From assembly GCF_023507745.1 (NCBI RefSeq), contig NZ_JALPZO010000066.1, positions 168,709 through 232,708 of the forward strand: a stretch of 64,000 nucleotides of DNA, in the 5' to 3' direction. This document shows, in pieces, positions 19,416 through 30,625 of the stretch (position 1 is its first letter; every line of letters begins with the position of its first letter). This DNA comes from Vreelandella olivaria. GTDB taxonomy: Bacteria; Pseudomonadota; Gammaproteobacteria; Pseudomonadales; Halomonadaceae. The notes beneath the pieces were generated by a model, which saw only the letters and a list, made by a program, of their open reading frames with translations, did not search any database and had not been told where the DNA came from. A program made the position numbers and the translations under genes.

Positions 19416-19817
19416 TCAAGTGTCACGTGTTATGCCTGCTAATAGCGGAGGCGTAGCTACTGCCAGGGCATCACGCTGCAGTCGTTTCCACATACCGTCT
19501 AACTGACGGTATAGCGTTTCGTTATCAATATCCTGCACACCACGCTTAGCCAGAACCACTATATCCACAGAGGGTAAGTGATCTTGACGCAGCCGGACGG
19601 ACTCTCTAACGAGGCGTTTGAAGCGGTTGCGATCAACAGCGAGCTTCACATTTTTTTTGCTGACTACCAGTCCAACGCGAGGGTGACCCCGAGTATTCAA
19701 GCGTGCTAGCGCCATCATACCTTTGCCATGAACCTTTAAGTCTGCTTGTTCAAACACGTGACTAAAATCCCCAGCGTTTAGCAAACGTAAGCACCGGGGA
19801 AAGCCTTGATGCGGCAC
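19416..19817 (-). CDS. rnpA: Ribonuclease P protein component
   Basis: 133 residues with the start I prefer (GTG 19815-19817); TTG 19821-19823 would add two residues. RnpA assists the RNase P ribozyme in trimming tRNA 5' ends. The family core is clear: PRVGLVVSKKNVKLAVDRNRFKRLVRESVR (the basic RNR motif), split across residues 46-75, plus DIVVLAKRGV. It lies 13 bp after rpmH, the universal rpmH-rnpA pair. Confidence 0.95.
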   Translation of the reverse strand: MPHQGFPRCLRLLNAGDFSHVFEQADLKVHGKGMMALARLNTRGHPRVGLVVSKKNVKLAVDRNRFKRLVRESVRLRQDHLPSVDIVVLAKRGVQDIDNETLYRQLDGMWKRLQRDALAVATPPLLAGITRDT

Positions 19818-19830
19818 ACGCAATCCGAGA

Positions 19831-19965
19831 TCAGGCGCTCAGACGCTTGCGGCCTTTGGCGCGGCGGCGTGCGATAACGGCACGGCCGTTTTTGGTTGCC
19901 ATACGAGCACGGAAGCCATGCGCGCGCTTGCGCTTGAGAACGCTGGGTTGAAAAGTGCGTTTCAT
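19831..19965 (-). CDS. rpmH: 50S ribosomal protein L34
   Basis: 44 residues: [18 protein letters not shown] at the start and ending in [13 protein letters not shown]34 is the small basic protein of the large subunit; sequence and length are canonical. ATG at 19963-19965, stop TGA at 19831-19833. It heads the leftward rpmH-rnpA(-yidC-mnmE) cluster and has its own promoter at 20062-20090. Confidence 0.97.
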   Translation of the reverse strand: MKRTFQPSVLKRKRAHGFRARMATKNGRAVIARRRAKGRKRLSA

Positions 19966-20061
19966 AACTCGTTATTCCCACGTGGTTTAGGACGGAAAGT
20001 GAATTCCAAAAGACCCGGTCCAGTGAGGAGCTAGCCGGGTAGATTTAATTCAAGACCGGAA

Positions 20062-20090
20062 ATTGTAGAGACTTCCCGCGTCGGGTGCAA
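20062..20090 (-). promoter_or_regulatory. Sigma-70 promoter of rpmH
   Basis: Minus strand: -35 TTGCAC (20085-20090), 17-bp spacer, -10 TACAAT (20062-20067), about 95 bp upstream of the rpmH start. Confidence 0.75.
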
Positions 20091-20159
20091 TTTTTCCTTG
20101 CACAAAAAGCATCAAAAAGGCAATGGCGATTTCGCTGACCGCTAGTCCATTGCTTGAAC

Positions 20160-20499
20160 AAGACCCACTATTATTACTAATTAAGTAGTTTAAAACCTAC
20201 TGTTATTAATAGTGGGGATACAAATTGTGGATAAGCCATTTATTATCAAATTTATCAACAGATTAAAATCATAAAAAATCTGTGCATAAACATAGAATAA
20301 GAACTAAATAAGCTGTGAATTAGGTGTGATCAATGGATATGAACCCATCCATTTATGGCTTTATCCTCATCCCCTCCCAGGCTTTTCCCAATAGCTTACG
20401 AAAAGTTGTCCACAGGCCAAAAAGAGCCTTGAGTCCGTGTGGATAACCGCTTCGTTGAGCGCTACAATGGTCGGCCGTTTTCAACCGATGGTGAGATGA
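20160..20499. other. DnaA-box cluster between rpmH and dnaA (origin candidate and/or dnaA autoregulatory region)
   Basis: The 534-bp rpmH-dnaA gap (19966-20499) has no gene. It carries three perfect TTATNCACA boxes, all on the minus strand: 20226-20234, 20281-20289 and 20438-20446. One-mismatch boxes lie at 20252-20260(+), 20361-20369(+) and 20406-20414(+). An AT-rich tract spans about 20161-20330. This is where pseudomonads keep oriC. DnaA boxes here would in any case allow DnaA to repress its own gene, so origin function is not proven by the sequence. Confidence 0.6.
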
Positions 20500-21966
20500 G
20501 TGTCACTCGCGCTTTGGCAACAGTGCCTGGACTACTTGCAGGACGAACTGAATTCACAGCAGTTCAATACCTGGATACGTCCTTTGCAGGCAGAAGAAGG
20601 AGGGTCCAATGAGCTGCGCTTATTGGCGCCGAACCGCTTTGTGCGCGACTGGGTGAGTGATAAGTACGCTAAACGGATAAGTGAATTGATCCGTGAGCTT
20701 GCGCCCTCCAAGCCTCCCAAAGTCAGTTTAACGGTGGGTAGCCGACGCCCCGCGTCACCAGCGCCACAACCCAGAGAGCTAGGCAACCCTGTCTCGGCTG
20801 CACCTTCTCAGCCAACGGCACCAGCTATACATACGCCACCACGTGGTGATATCGCGGATGAACGGGAGATAGATCAACTGCGTGAAGAGATACCTGGTCG
20901 GCGTGCTAATGAGCGTCAGGTACAGGTCGAGGGCAGTCTGAAGCATAATAGCGGCCTCAATCCTAATTTTACTTTTGATACCTTTGTTGAAGGTAAATCG
21001 AACCAGTTGGCCCGTGCGGCCTCCCGTCAGGTTTCAGAGAATCCTGGTGGTGCCTATAACCCGTTGTTTTTATATGGTGGCGTTGGTTTAGGTAAAACCC
21101 ACTTAATGCATGCGGTCGGTAATGCGTTAGCTGGTCGTCGTGAAAACGCCCGGGTGGTTTATCTGCACTCAGAACGCTTTGTTGCTGATATGGTAAAAGC
21201 ATTGCAGCTAAACGCGATTAATGATTTCAAGCGCTTTTATCGCAGTGTCGATGCCTTATTAATTGATGATATTCAATTTTTTGCAGGGAAAGAGCGCTCA
21301 CAGGAAGAGTTTTTCCACACCTTCAATGCTCTTTTGGAGGGGGGGCAGCAGATGATCCTCACCTCGGATCGTTATCCTAAAGAGATCAGTGGTGTTGAAG
21401 AGCGTTTGAAATCGCGCTTTGGATGGGGGCTCACCGTTGCAATTGAACCGCCGGAGCTTGAAACCCGGGTGGCTATTTTGATGAAAAAAGCCGATCAGGC
21501 TAACGTTGATTTACCCCATGATGCCGCTTTCTTCATTGCTCAAAAAATTCGCTCCAACGTACGTGAACTTGAAGGTGCGCTTAAAAAAGTCATTGCTGAC
21601 TCCCATTTTATGGGTAAACCCATTACGCAGGACTTTATCCGCGAATCACTGAAGGATCTTCTCGCACTGCAAGATAAGCAGGTGGGGGTCGATAATATTC
21701 AGCGAACAGTGGCAGAGTATTACAAAATTAAAGTGGCAGATTTGCTATCCAAGCGGCGTTCGCGTTCTGTCGCACGGCCCAGGCAGGTCGCTATGGCGCT
21801 AGCAAAAGAGCTTACCAATCATAGTCTACCGGAAATAGGTGATGCTTTTGGTGGGCGTGATCATACGACGGTGCTGCATGCCTGTCGTAAGGTTAAAGCA
21901 TTGCAGGAAGAGAGTGCGGATATTCGCGAGGATTACAAAAATCTGCTGCGTCTGTTAACCAGTTAA
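20500..21966 (+). CDS. dnaA: Chromosomal replication initiator protein DnaA
   Basis: 488 residues. Domain I starts [20 protein letters not shown]; a variable proline-rich linker spans about 80-150; the AAA+ domain has Walker [10 protein letters not shown] at 192-200, Walker [11 protein letters not shown] and the arginine-finger region; the C-terminal helix-turn-helix domain carries the DNA-recognition signature [15 protein letters not shown]. It binds DnaA boxes and melts the origin. The start is GTG 20500-20502 with GGTGAG upstream. It heads the rightward dnaA-dnaN-recF-gyrB run, and DnaA boxes lie just upstream, consistent with autoregulation. Confidence 0.98.
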   Translation: MSLALWQQCLDYLQDELNSQQFNTWIRPLQAEEGGSNELRLLAPNRFVRDWVSDKYAKRISELIRELAPSKPPKVSLTVGSRRPASPAPQPRELGNPVSAAPSQPTAPAIHTPPRGDIADEREIDQLREEIPGRRANERQVQVEGSLKHNSGLNPNFTFDTFVEGKSNQLARAASRQVSENPGGAYNPLFLYGGVGLGKTHLMHAVGNALAGRRENARVVYLHSERFVADMVKALQLNAINDFKRFYRSVDALLIDDIQFFAGKERSQEEFFHTFNALLEGGQQMILTSDRYPKEISGVEERLKSRFGWGLTVAIEPPELETRVAILMKKADQANVDLPHDAAFFIAQKIRSNVRELEGALKKVIADSHFMGKPITQDFIRESLKDLLALQDKQVGVDNIQRTVAEYYKIKVADLLSKRRSRSVARPRQVAMALAKELTNHSLPEIGDAFGGRDHTTVLHACRKVKALQEESADIREDYKNLLRLLTS

Positions 21967-22016
21967 CCCTTGTTGTAGGTCGCATAGGCCTTACAGGATA
22001 TAAAACCGGAGTATTG

Positions 22017-23120
22017 ATGAAATTTTCAATTTCCCGAGAGGCGCTTCTGCGTCCACTGACTCTGGTGGCGGGCGTGGTAGAAAGGCGCCAAACGTTACCT
22101 GTGCTCTCTAACGTATTGATTGAAGTTGAGGGTGATCAAGTTGCGCTCACTGGAACCGATCTTGAGGTCGAACTGGTAGGGCGTACGGTTGCCAGCCAAG
22201 TGGATCAGGAGGGGGCGGCAACGGTTCCCGCGCGTAAGCTGATGGATATTTGTAAGTCTCTGCCTGACCAGTCAGAGATTCAGCTTGGTGTTGAAGAGGG
22301 AAGAGCCGTCCTGCGTAGCGGACGTTCGCGCTTTACGCTCTCAACGTTACCAGCAGCCGAATTCCCCAATATTGAAGATGCTGATGGCAGCCAAGAGCTA
22401 AGTGTGCCCAGGGGTACACTAAAGCATCTGATTGAGGCGACTTCTTTTGCCATGGCTCAGCAGGATGTTCGTTACTACCTAAACGGCATGCTGCTTGAAA
22501 TTCAGAGTAATTTACTGCGTACTGTCGCTACCGATGGTCACCGCCTGGCAATGTGCTCACGGCCAATTGATGTGGTTGTTAGCCAGTCACAAAAGTTGAT
22601 TGTGCCACGTAAGGGTATTCTGGAACTGTCGCGTTTACTGGACGATAGCGATGAGCCAGTCAGCTTAACGCTGGGGGCTACTCACGTGCGAGCCCATACG
22701 GGTGATTTCACTTTTACGTCCAAGCTGATTGACGGCAAGTTCCCTGACTATGAGCGTGTTGTGCCACGTAATGGCGATAAGGTCCTGATCGCTGAGCGTG
22801 CCGAGTTACGCCAGGTATTGTCACGTACGGCGATTCTTTCCAACGAGAAGTACCGTGGGGTACGTCTTTACCTTGAGGAAGGCAACCTTAAGGTGATGGC
22901 AAACAACCCTGAGCAGGAAGAAGCCGAAGAGAATGTGGCTGTTGAATATAATGGTAGCGCTATGGAGGTCGGTTTTAACGTTGGTTACTTGGTAGATGTC
23001 CTTTCCGTACTGGATGAAGATCGGGTTCAAATGACATTGGCTGATCCAAACAGTAGCGCGCTGTTGGAAGAGCCGGGTGGTGGCGATGCTCTCTATGTCG
23101 TTATGCCGATGCGCTTATAA
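22017..23120 (+). CDS. dnaN: DNA polymerase III beta subunit (sliding clamp)
   Basis: 367 residues (E. coli 366). Ring clamp of three repeated domains; begins MKFSISREALLRPL and ends in the canonical YVVMPMRL. ATG 22017 has CGGAG just upstream, and the adjacent in-frame TTG at 22014 is a less likely start. It lies 50 bp after dnaA, and a strong terminator-like hairpin separates it from recF. Confidence 0.97.
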   Translation: MKFSISREALLRPLTLVAGVVERRQTLPVLSNVLIEVEGDQVALTGTDLEVELVGRTVASQVDQEGAATVPARKLMDICKSLPDQSEIQLGVEEGRAVLRSGRSRFTLSTLPAAEFPNIEDADGSQELSVPRGTLKHLIEATSFAMAQQDVRYYLNGMLLEIQSNLLRTVATDGHRLAMCSRPIDVVVSQSQKLIVPRKGILELSRLLDDSDEPVSLTLGATHVRAHTGDFTFTSKLIDGKFPDYERVVPRNGDKVLIAERAELRQVLSRTAILSNEKYRGVRLYLEEGNLKVMANNPEQEEAEENVAVEYNGSAMEVGFNVGYLVDVLSVLDEDRVQMTLADPNSSALLEEPGGGDALYVVMPMRL

Positions 23121-23143
23121 CAGCTTTAAGCCTTTTGGTAGAG

Positions 23144-23173
23144 CGGCGCTTCTGACAGCAGAAGCGCCGTTTT
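23144..23173 (+). terminator. Terminator/attenuator between dnaN and recF
   Basis: Perfect 11-bp stem CGGCGCTTCTG (23144-23154) / CAGAAGCGCCG (23159-23169), 4-nt loop, then TTTT. Confidence 0.8.
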
Positions 23174-23225
23174 CACGTTTGGCACGGATGACAAGATTAA
23201 TGGTCTTATCAGGCAGCAACCGTTA

Positions 23226-24329
23226 ATGAGCATGACACGATTAAGTCTTCAGGGCTTGCGCAATCTGGCGCCACTGGACATGTCTCCTTCACCCCGCATC
23301 AATGTGATTTATGGCGTTAATGGTAGTGGCAAAACAAGCCTGTTGGAGGGGATTCATATTTTAGGGATGGGGCGCTCTTTTCGCACCCGTCAGCTTAAGC
23401 ATGCTATTCAAGCTGAAGCACCCTATATGACGCTCTACGGGAAGCTGGCTGGTGACCCCGAGGTTACCCTTGGGGTTAGGCGGTTGCGTGCTCAGAGAGA
23501 GCTGGAGCTGCGTCTGCGAGGTGATAAAAGTGTGCGTTTGGCTGATTTGGTTGAAGCCATGCCATTGCAGCTGATTAACCCAGATGCCTTTCGTTTACTG
23601 GAAGGTTCTCCCGCAGGCCGGCGTGAATTTTTGGACTGGGGAGTGTTTCACGTGAAACACCACTTTCTGGATGCATGGAAGCGTACGCGTCGAGCGGTGA
23701 AACATCGGAATGCATTGCTCAGGCGTGGTAGAATAGACCCCAGCGAAATCTCAGTATGGGAGCAGGAGCTGGCCATATGGGGCGAGCAAATGGATGTACT
23801 GCGCCGCGCGTGGTTCAGTGATTTTCTGCCTGTTTTTGAACAGACGCTTGAACAGCTGCTGCCTGTACCAGGCTTAACACTTCGTTATGCCCGGGGATGG
23901 GATAAGCAGAGATCTTTAGCCGAGGTATTACGAGATAGTCGTGAAACCGATCTACAAATGGGTTTTACCCAACAGGGGCCTCAGCGAGCGGATCTGCGAA
24001 TTCGGCTTAATAAACAACCCGCTGTTGAAGTGCTTTCCAGAGGCCAGCAGAAGCTGGTGGTAAGTGCCTTAAAGCTAGCCCAGGGGCGGCTTCTGGAAAG
24101 CACAGCAAAGCGGCACTGTATTTATCTGATTGACGATTTACCTGCGGAGCTGGATGAACGTCATCGCCTTCGATTTTGTAAATTACTGGAAGATATGCAG
24201 TGCCAAGCATTTATTACCAGCGTCGACCCCACCGCTTTAAGCGGTATGTGGCAGCCCGAAACAGCAGTCGCCATGTTTCACGTGAAACATGGCGCGCAAG
24301 GGTTAAGCCAGTTATTAACGGATGGGTAG
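23226..24329 (+). CDS. recF: DNA replication and repair protein RecF, containing two parS sites
   Basis: 367 residues, SMC-like ATPase that loads RecA at gaps. Walker A GVNGSGKTS at about residues 29-37, the LSRGQQKL signature and Walker B YLIDDLPAELD are all present. Start ATG 23226 with only a weak ribosome-binding site, following a terminator hairpin. The reading frame includes two perfect parS palindromes in the same phase, each read as Phe-His-Val-Lys-His: residues 141-145, within the family-conserved stretch FLDWGVFHV, and residues 351-355 near the C-terminus. gyrB follows after 39 bp. Confidence 0.96.
   Translation: MSMTRLSLQGLRNLAPLDMSPSPRINVIYGVNGSGKTSLLEGIHILGMGRSFRTRQLKHAIQAEAPYMTLYGKLAGDPEVTLGVRRLRAQRELELRLRGDKSVRLADLVEAMPLQLINPDAFRLLEGSPAGRREFLDWGVFHVKHHFLDAWKRTRRAVKHRNALLRRGRIDPSEISVWEQELAIWGEQMDVLRRAWFSDFLPVFEQTLEQLLPVPGLTLRYARGWDKQRSLAEVLRDSRETDLQMGFTQQGPQRADLRIRLNKQPAVEVLSRGQQKLVVSALKLAQGRLLESTAKRHCIYLIDDLPAELDERHRLRFCKLLEDMQCQAFITSVDPTALSGMWQPETAVAMFHVKHGAQGLSQLLTDG
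23644..23659. other. parS: parS site 1 (inside recF)
   Basis: Exact 16-bp palindrome TGTTTCACGTGAAACA, the widespread chromosomal ParB-binding sequence; symmetry extends one base on each side (23643-23660). Encodes part of VFHVKH in recF. Confidence 0.95.
24274..24289. other. parS: parS site 2 (inside recF, 3' end)
   Basis: Exact TGTTTCACGTGAAACA. Dyad symmetry extends to 24 bp (24270-24293), the longest of the four. Encodes MFHVKH near the RecF C-terminus, in the same frame as site 1. Confidence 0.95.
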
Positions 24330-26789
<2,460 letters not shown>

Positions 26790-26791
26790 AA

Positions 26792-26807
26792 TGTTTCACG
26801 TGAAACA
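26792..26807. other. parS: parS site 3 (between gyrB and gmhB)
   Basis: Exact TGTTTCACGTGAAACA, two bases after the gyrB stop; symmetry extends to ATGTTTCACGTGAAACAT (26791-26808). Confidence 0.95.
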
Positions 26808-26828
26808 TTACGGTAAGCTAGTACGATG

Positions 26829-26860
26829 ACGCCGTTTCCCACAGAGGAACGGCGTTTTTT
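26829..26860 (+). terminator. gyrB terminator
   Basis: Stem ACGCCGTT (26829-26836) / AACGGCGT (26848-26855), 11-nt loop, then a run of Ts to 26860. It touches the gmhB stop, so it may work in both directions. Confidence 0.85.
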
Positions 26861-27452
26861 ATGGCGTCATGTTTTGTTGGCAAAGCCAGTTGGTAAAAGC
26901 AGCAAGGTCAGGGAAAACCTTTGCTTTCTCAAGGCCGATATTGTTTGCCAGTGTCTTTTCACCCTTGCCGGTTGTAACCAGTACGCTGTGACTACCCACT
27001 GCATCGCCTGCCTGAAGATCGCGCAGGCTATCACCTACCATCCAACTGCCTTTCAGGCTCTGCATACCTAACCGCTGCTGAATCTGTAACAGTAAGCCAG
27101 GTAGAGGTTTACGGCATTCACACTGATCATGCGGCCCATGGGGGCAGTAAGCGATATATGCAATGCGTCCACCTTCCGCTTCGACAAGGGTGTTTAAGCG
27201 CTCATGCATGGTGTGAAGTGTCGCTTCATCATAATACCCTCGTGCAATGCCGGACTGGTTGGTGGCGACGACAACGGTAAAGCCTGCCTGGTTGAGCTTG
27301 GCAATAGCAGCGATTGAAGAAGGGTAGGGGATCCACTCATCAAGCGACTTAATATAAGCATCGGAGTCGTAATTAATGACTCCGTCGCGGTCTAAAATCA
27401 CCAGCTTATCAGGCGGCGGTATGCAAATGGGAGTTTTGGAAGTTGGTTGCAT
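26859..27452 (-). CDS. gmhB: D-glycero-beta-D-manno-heptose-1,7-bisphosphate 7-phosphatase
   Basis: 197 residues, HAD superfamily. Catalytic DRDGVIN (LVILDRDGVINYD, residues about 17-29), motif II VVVATNQSGIARG, the zinc-binding cysteine cluster CPHGPHDQCECRKP, and MVGDSLRDLQAG as motif IV. It removes the 7-phosphate during ADP-heptose synthesis for the LPS core. It follows a kinase-like gene by 7 bp on the same strand. hldD and hldE, the other heptose genes, are also in this window. Confidence 0.94.
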   Translation of the reverse strand: MQPTSKTPICIPPPDKLVILDRDGVINYDSDAYIKSLDEWIPYPSSIAAIAKLNQAGFTVVVATNQSGIARGYYDEATLHTMHERLNTLVEAEGGRIAYIAYCPHGPHDQCECRKPLPGLLLQIQQRLGMQSLKGSWMVGDSLRDLQAGDAVGSHSVLVTTGKGEKTLANNIGLEKAKVFPDLAAFTNWLCQQNMTP

Positions 27453-27459
27453 TAATGCT

Positions 27460-28257
27460 CTACTTTGATCGCAATTGTTGATCTAACACAGACAGCGCAT
27501 GAAGTGTAATGGCAATTTTCTTTCCATCACTACCAAGGCGCCGGAAAGGAAAACGCTTTAAACGCAAAAGGCGGGGCAGTGTAGCAAGAAAGTTTTCTCG
27601 AACTTCAGGTTGTGCCTGGCTTAATCCATCAATTAACGCTGGCATCAGCCGTTCGCGATGAAGCTGTCGTTTACTGAGTTTGCCATAAAGCGAAAAAATA
27701 AAGCAGTGCCAATCCCTGACCTTGCAGTCAGTAAGAGGGTGGTACTCACCGGGGTCGGTCTCGAAATCAATAAATACCACGCCTTCCTTATTAACTAATA
27801 TGTTGCGTGCAAATGCCTCACTAAGATAGCACTCCCGAGCATGTACATCGTTCAGTGCCTGAGTGCTCAGCACCAAGTAGTGATCAATTTCGTCGGCGTT
27901 TTGTGTCGTAATTAGCTTGTCCAATAGGGTTTGCGAGGGTTCTCCTTCACTGCCCGCATCTGCCAGTAATAGCGCCTGTGGAGACTCTGCCAATATGGTG
28001 GGTACTGCAATGCCTGCCTGTGACAAAGATTTAATCCGGGCTGCTTCCTGGATAACGCTCTGCTCTCCACCCAGGTTAGGTACTGGCTTGAGCGCTTCAA
28101 TACGAAGCAAACGGGCCAACAAGCTTAGTGGTAGATAAGCAAGGCGTGAGTTTCGTTTGGCCGCTTTTTTTAGCCATACCTTCTGTCCATCCACATTATA
28201 GGAAGCCATATTGGCTTGTTGTTGGGGTAGGGTATCGAAAAGGAAAAGATCATACAT
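27460..28257 (-). CDS. LPS-kinase-like (BUD32/InaA-type) protein with altered catalytic loop
   Basis: 265 residues with a kinase-like C-lobe. The segment H139-A-R-E-C-Y-L-S-E147-A-F-A-R-N152-I-L lines up with the kinase catalytic loop HxDxxxxN, but the His and Asp positions hold Leu and Glu (E147). The following metal-binding Asp is kept (FIDFE, D164). Either catalysis is altered or the protein is a pseudokinase. It is the first gene of a pair with gmhB, and a similarly placed gene near gyrB/glyS occurs in pseudomonads. A role in LPS-core phosphorylation is inference from context; kdkA elsewhere in the window has an intact loop. parS site 4 lies in its upstream region. Confidence 0.6.
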   Translation of the reverse strand: MYDLFLFDTLPQQQANMASYNVDGQKVWLKKAAKRNSRLAYLPLSLLARLLRIEALKPVPNLGGEQSVIQEAARIKSLSQAGIAVPTILAESPQALLLADAGSEGEPSQTLLDKLITTQNADEIDHYLVLSTQALNDVHARECYLSEAFARNILVNKEGVVFIDFETDPGEYHPLTDCKVRDWHCFIFSLYGKLSKRQLHRERLMPALIDGLSQAQPEVRENFLATLPRLLRLKRFPFRRLGSDGKKIAITLHALSVLDQQLRSK

Positions 28258-28347
28258 TGGCCAACTCCATGGCGAAGCAAATTTCGCTAGCTCGCCCTGA
28301 ATTAAGACAAGACGCTTAGTTTAAATGTTTCATTAATTTTACCTTGT

Positions 28348-28363
28348 TGTTTCACGTGAAACA
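28348..28363. other. parS: parS site 4 (upstream of the kinase-like gene)
   Basis: Exact TGTTTCACGTGAAACA; symmetry extends one base each side (28347-28364). About 90 bp before the start of the leftward gene, so ParB binding or spreading could also affect its transcription. Confidence 0.95.
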
Positions 28364-28501
28364 AAAAATGGCCGGGAGCGATTTTTCATATCGCGGAGCG
28401 ATAACCGAAGGTGACTGCCATGGACGGGGCCTAGTCATAACAAAAAAATTGTTGGGGTTTATTACGACGGCGATGATAGCTTGAAGAGTGGCGGCCACAA
28501 T

Positions 28502-28539
28502 AAAAAAGCCTGGCTCTGAGTAGAGCCGGGCTTTTTTTG
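28502..28539 (-). terminator. Bidirectional terminator after glyS
   Basis: Arms AGCCTGGCTCT (28507-28517) and AGAGCCGGGCT (28522-28532), one G-T pair, loop GAGT. A-run on the left and T-run on the right, so it can stop transcription from either side; its natural client is the leftward glyQS operon. Confidence 0.9.
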
Positions 28540-28558
28540 ATGAGCTATCGAATCAGGA

Positions 28559-30625
28559 CTATTGTGGCAGCTGAGAAATATCTGCCACTTTCAGGAACAG
28601 CGCCTGAAGGCTAGCCAGCAACGCTAAGCGATTATGGCGAATGGCATCATCATCTGCCATTACCATTACCTGATCAAAGAAGGCATCTACAGGCTCGCGT
28701 AGCGTTGCCAGCATGTCTAGCGCTTGCTGGTAATCGCCTGCGGCAAACAGCGGTGCTACCTGTTGCTGGCTGGCGGTAACGGCACTGAACAGTGTCTTCT
28801 CAGCTTCTTCCTGCAGCAGGTTCTGATCAACCTGAGTGCTGCCGTCATGCTCCTGTTTGCTCAGGATATTGGAAACACGCTTGTTCGCAGCGGTCAGGGC
28901 GGCTGCTTCCTCCCGCTGAGCGAAGGCTTTAACCGCACGCAGGCGGCGAGCGAAGTCCAGCGGCTTGGTGGCCGGGCGGGCACGCACGGCTAGATACATC
29001 TCTGCAGTGATACCTTCTTCCTGGCCCCAGGCGCGAAAGCGATCCAGCATATAGGTCAGCACATCATCCACTAAGCCATCAGCTTTGGGCAGGTTCTGGT
29101 GCTGGGTGGCTGCCATCTGCAGTAACTCGCGCAAGTCGAGATTAAGCTCACCTTTTACCAGAATGTTCAGCACACCAATGGAGGCACGACGTAGCGCGAA
29201 GGGGTCTTTGGCGCCTGTAGGGCGCTGCCCAATACCGAAGATGCCTACCAGCGTATCTAGGCGGTCTGCCAGCGCCAGGGCCTGGCCGGTCAGGCTTTCG
29301 GGAATAGCGTCGCTAGCGAAGCGGGGCAGGTATTGCTCTTCCAATGCCTGAGCAACCTCTGCGGGCTCGCCGTCCTGCTCAGCGTAGTAGCGTCCCATAA
29401 TGCCCTGGAGTTCGGGGAATTCGAGTACCATTTCGGTCACAAGATCGCACTTGGCAAGCGCAACGGCGCGTTGGGCATAGGCAACATCGCCATGAATTTG
29501 CTCAGCAATAAAGGTAGCAATGGCTGTACTACGGCGTGCCTTGTCGGCCAGCGTGCCTAACTGCTGCTGAAACACCACGCTTTCCAACTGAGGAATGCGC
29601 GAGGCCAGGGTGCGTTTACGATCGGTGTCGTAGAAGAAAGCGGCATCCGCCAGACGTGGGCGAATCACTTTTTCATTACCGGAAATCACCTGCTGAGGGT
29701 CGGCGCTGTCGATGTTTGAAATAGTGATAAACAGCGGCTTCAGTTTGTCCTGGTCATCCAGCAGGTGGAAGTATTTCTGGTTGGCCTTCATGGAGGAGAT
29801 CAGGCACTCTGCCGGCACCTCAAGGAAGCGCTCATCGAAGCTGCCGGTCAGTGCCACGGGCCATTCAACCAGACCACTCACTTCTACCAGCAGATCTTCG
29901 TCGATAACGGCCTTGGCTTCCTGCACTTCAGCTTCTGCCAGTACCTGCTCGCGGATGCGCTCACGGCGCTGTTGGCGATCGGCTAAAACGTAGGCATTTT
30001 CCAATGCGGCGAGGTAATCATCGGCGTGCTCAAGCTGGATGGCATTCGGCGCGTGGAAGCGATGGCCATAGGTGGTACGGCTGGCCTGTAAGCCGAGGGC
30101 CTCGGCAGTGATCACCTGGTTACCGTAAAGGGCAACCAGCCAGTGAACCGGACGGGAGAACTCAACACGGGATGCACCCCAGCGCATGTTCTTTGGCACG
30201 GGCAGCGACTGTAGTGTTTTACGTACCATCTCAGGCAGTAACGACTGTACGCTTTCACCCTGCTGCTGCTCGCGGTAGCCAAGCCAGGTGCCTTTATCGG
30301 TTTCCAGATGAATCAGCTCATCCACGCTAACGCCACAGGAGCGGGCAAAACCTTCAGCGGCTTTGGTGGGCTCGCCATCTTTAAACGCAGCCGCCAGGGC
30401 AGGGCCGCGGCGCTCGACTTCACGGTCAGGCTGTTTGTCGGCAAGTGCCTTTACCTGTACCGCCAAGCGGCGTGGAGTGGCGTAGGCGGTGACGCTTTGA
30501 AATGGAATCTCGGCCTCTTGCAGGCCTTTTTCAATACTTGCTGCAAAGGCGTCAGAGAGCGCGTCCAGCGCAGTTGGGGGAAGCTCTTCGGTGCCCAGTT
30601 CTAATAGAAGCGTATCAACAGCCAT
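28559..30625 (-). CDS. glyS: Glycyl-tRNA synthetase beta subunit
   Basis: 688 residues (E. coli 689). Non-catalytic but essential partner that binds tRNA-Gly. Starts with the family signature LLLELGTEELPPTALDAL and contains FEVPAE-type and HD-like central segments plus the C-terminal anticodon-binding domain. The ATG overlaps the glyQ stop (TAATG), so the two subunits are co-translated. Confidence 0.96.
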   Translation of the reverse strand: MAVDTLLLELGTEELPPTALDALSDAFAASIEKGLQEAEIPFQSVTAYATPRRLAVQVKALADKQPDREVERRGPALAAAFKDGEPTKAAEGFARSCGVSVDELIHLETDKGTWLGYREQQQGESVQSLLPEMVRKTLQSLPVPKNMRWGASRVEFSRPVHWLVALYGNQVITAEALGLQASRTTYGHRFHAPNAIQLEHADDYLAALENAYVLADRQQRRERIREQVLAEAEVQEAKAVIDEDLLVEVSGLVEWPVALTGSFDERFLEVPAECLISSMKANQKYFHLLDDQDKLKPLFITISNIDSADPQQVISGNEKVIRPRLADAAFFYDTDRKRTLASRIPQLESVVFQQQLGTLADKARRSTAIATFIAEQIHGDVAYAQRAVALAKCDLVTEMVLEFPELQGIMGRYYAEQDGEPAEVAQALEEQYLPRFASDAIPESLTGQALALADRLDTLVGIFGIGQRPTGAKDPFALRRASIGVLNILVKGELNLDLRELLQMAATQHQNLPKADGLVDDVLTYMLDRFRAWGQEEGITAEMYLAVRARPATKPLDFARRLRAVKAFAQREEAAALTAANKRVSNILSKQEHDGSTQVDQNLLQEEAEKTLFSAVTASQQQVAPLFAAGDYQQALDMLATLREPVDAFFDQVMVMADDDAIRHNRLALLASLQALFLKVADISQLPQ

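Larger units (their letters stand above)
28258..28558. other. 301-bp intergenic region with parS site 4 and a bidirectional terminator
   Basis: No credible gene. It contains parS site 4 (28348-28363), presumably the promoter of the leftward kinase-like gene, and the terminator at 28507-28538. Between about 28365 and 28500 I see nothing identifiable; a short unannotated RNA cannot be excluded. Confidence 0.6.

Noticed and set aside
19427..19437. CACGTG in the rnpA 3' end as a parS relic
   Set aside because: Only the 6-bp centre matches, which is expected by chance.
28325..28333. GTTTCATTA next to parS site 4 as a fifth parS
   Set aside because: Only a half-site resemblance; no second arm.
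28365..28500. Possible small RNA between parS site 4 and the glyS terminator
   Set aside because: No convincing promoter; the terminator is explained by glyS.
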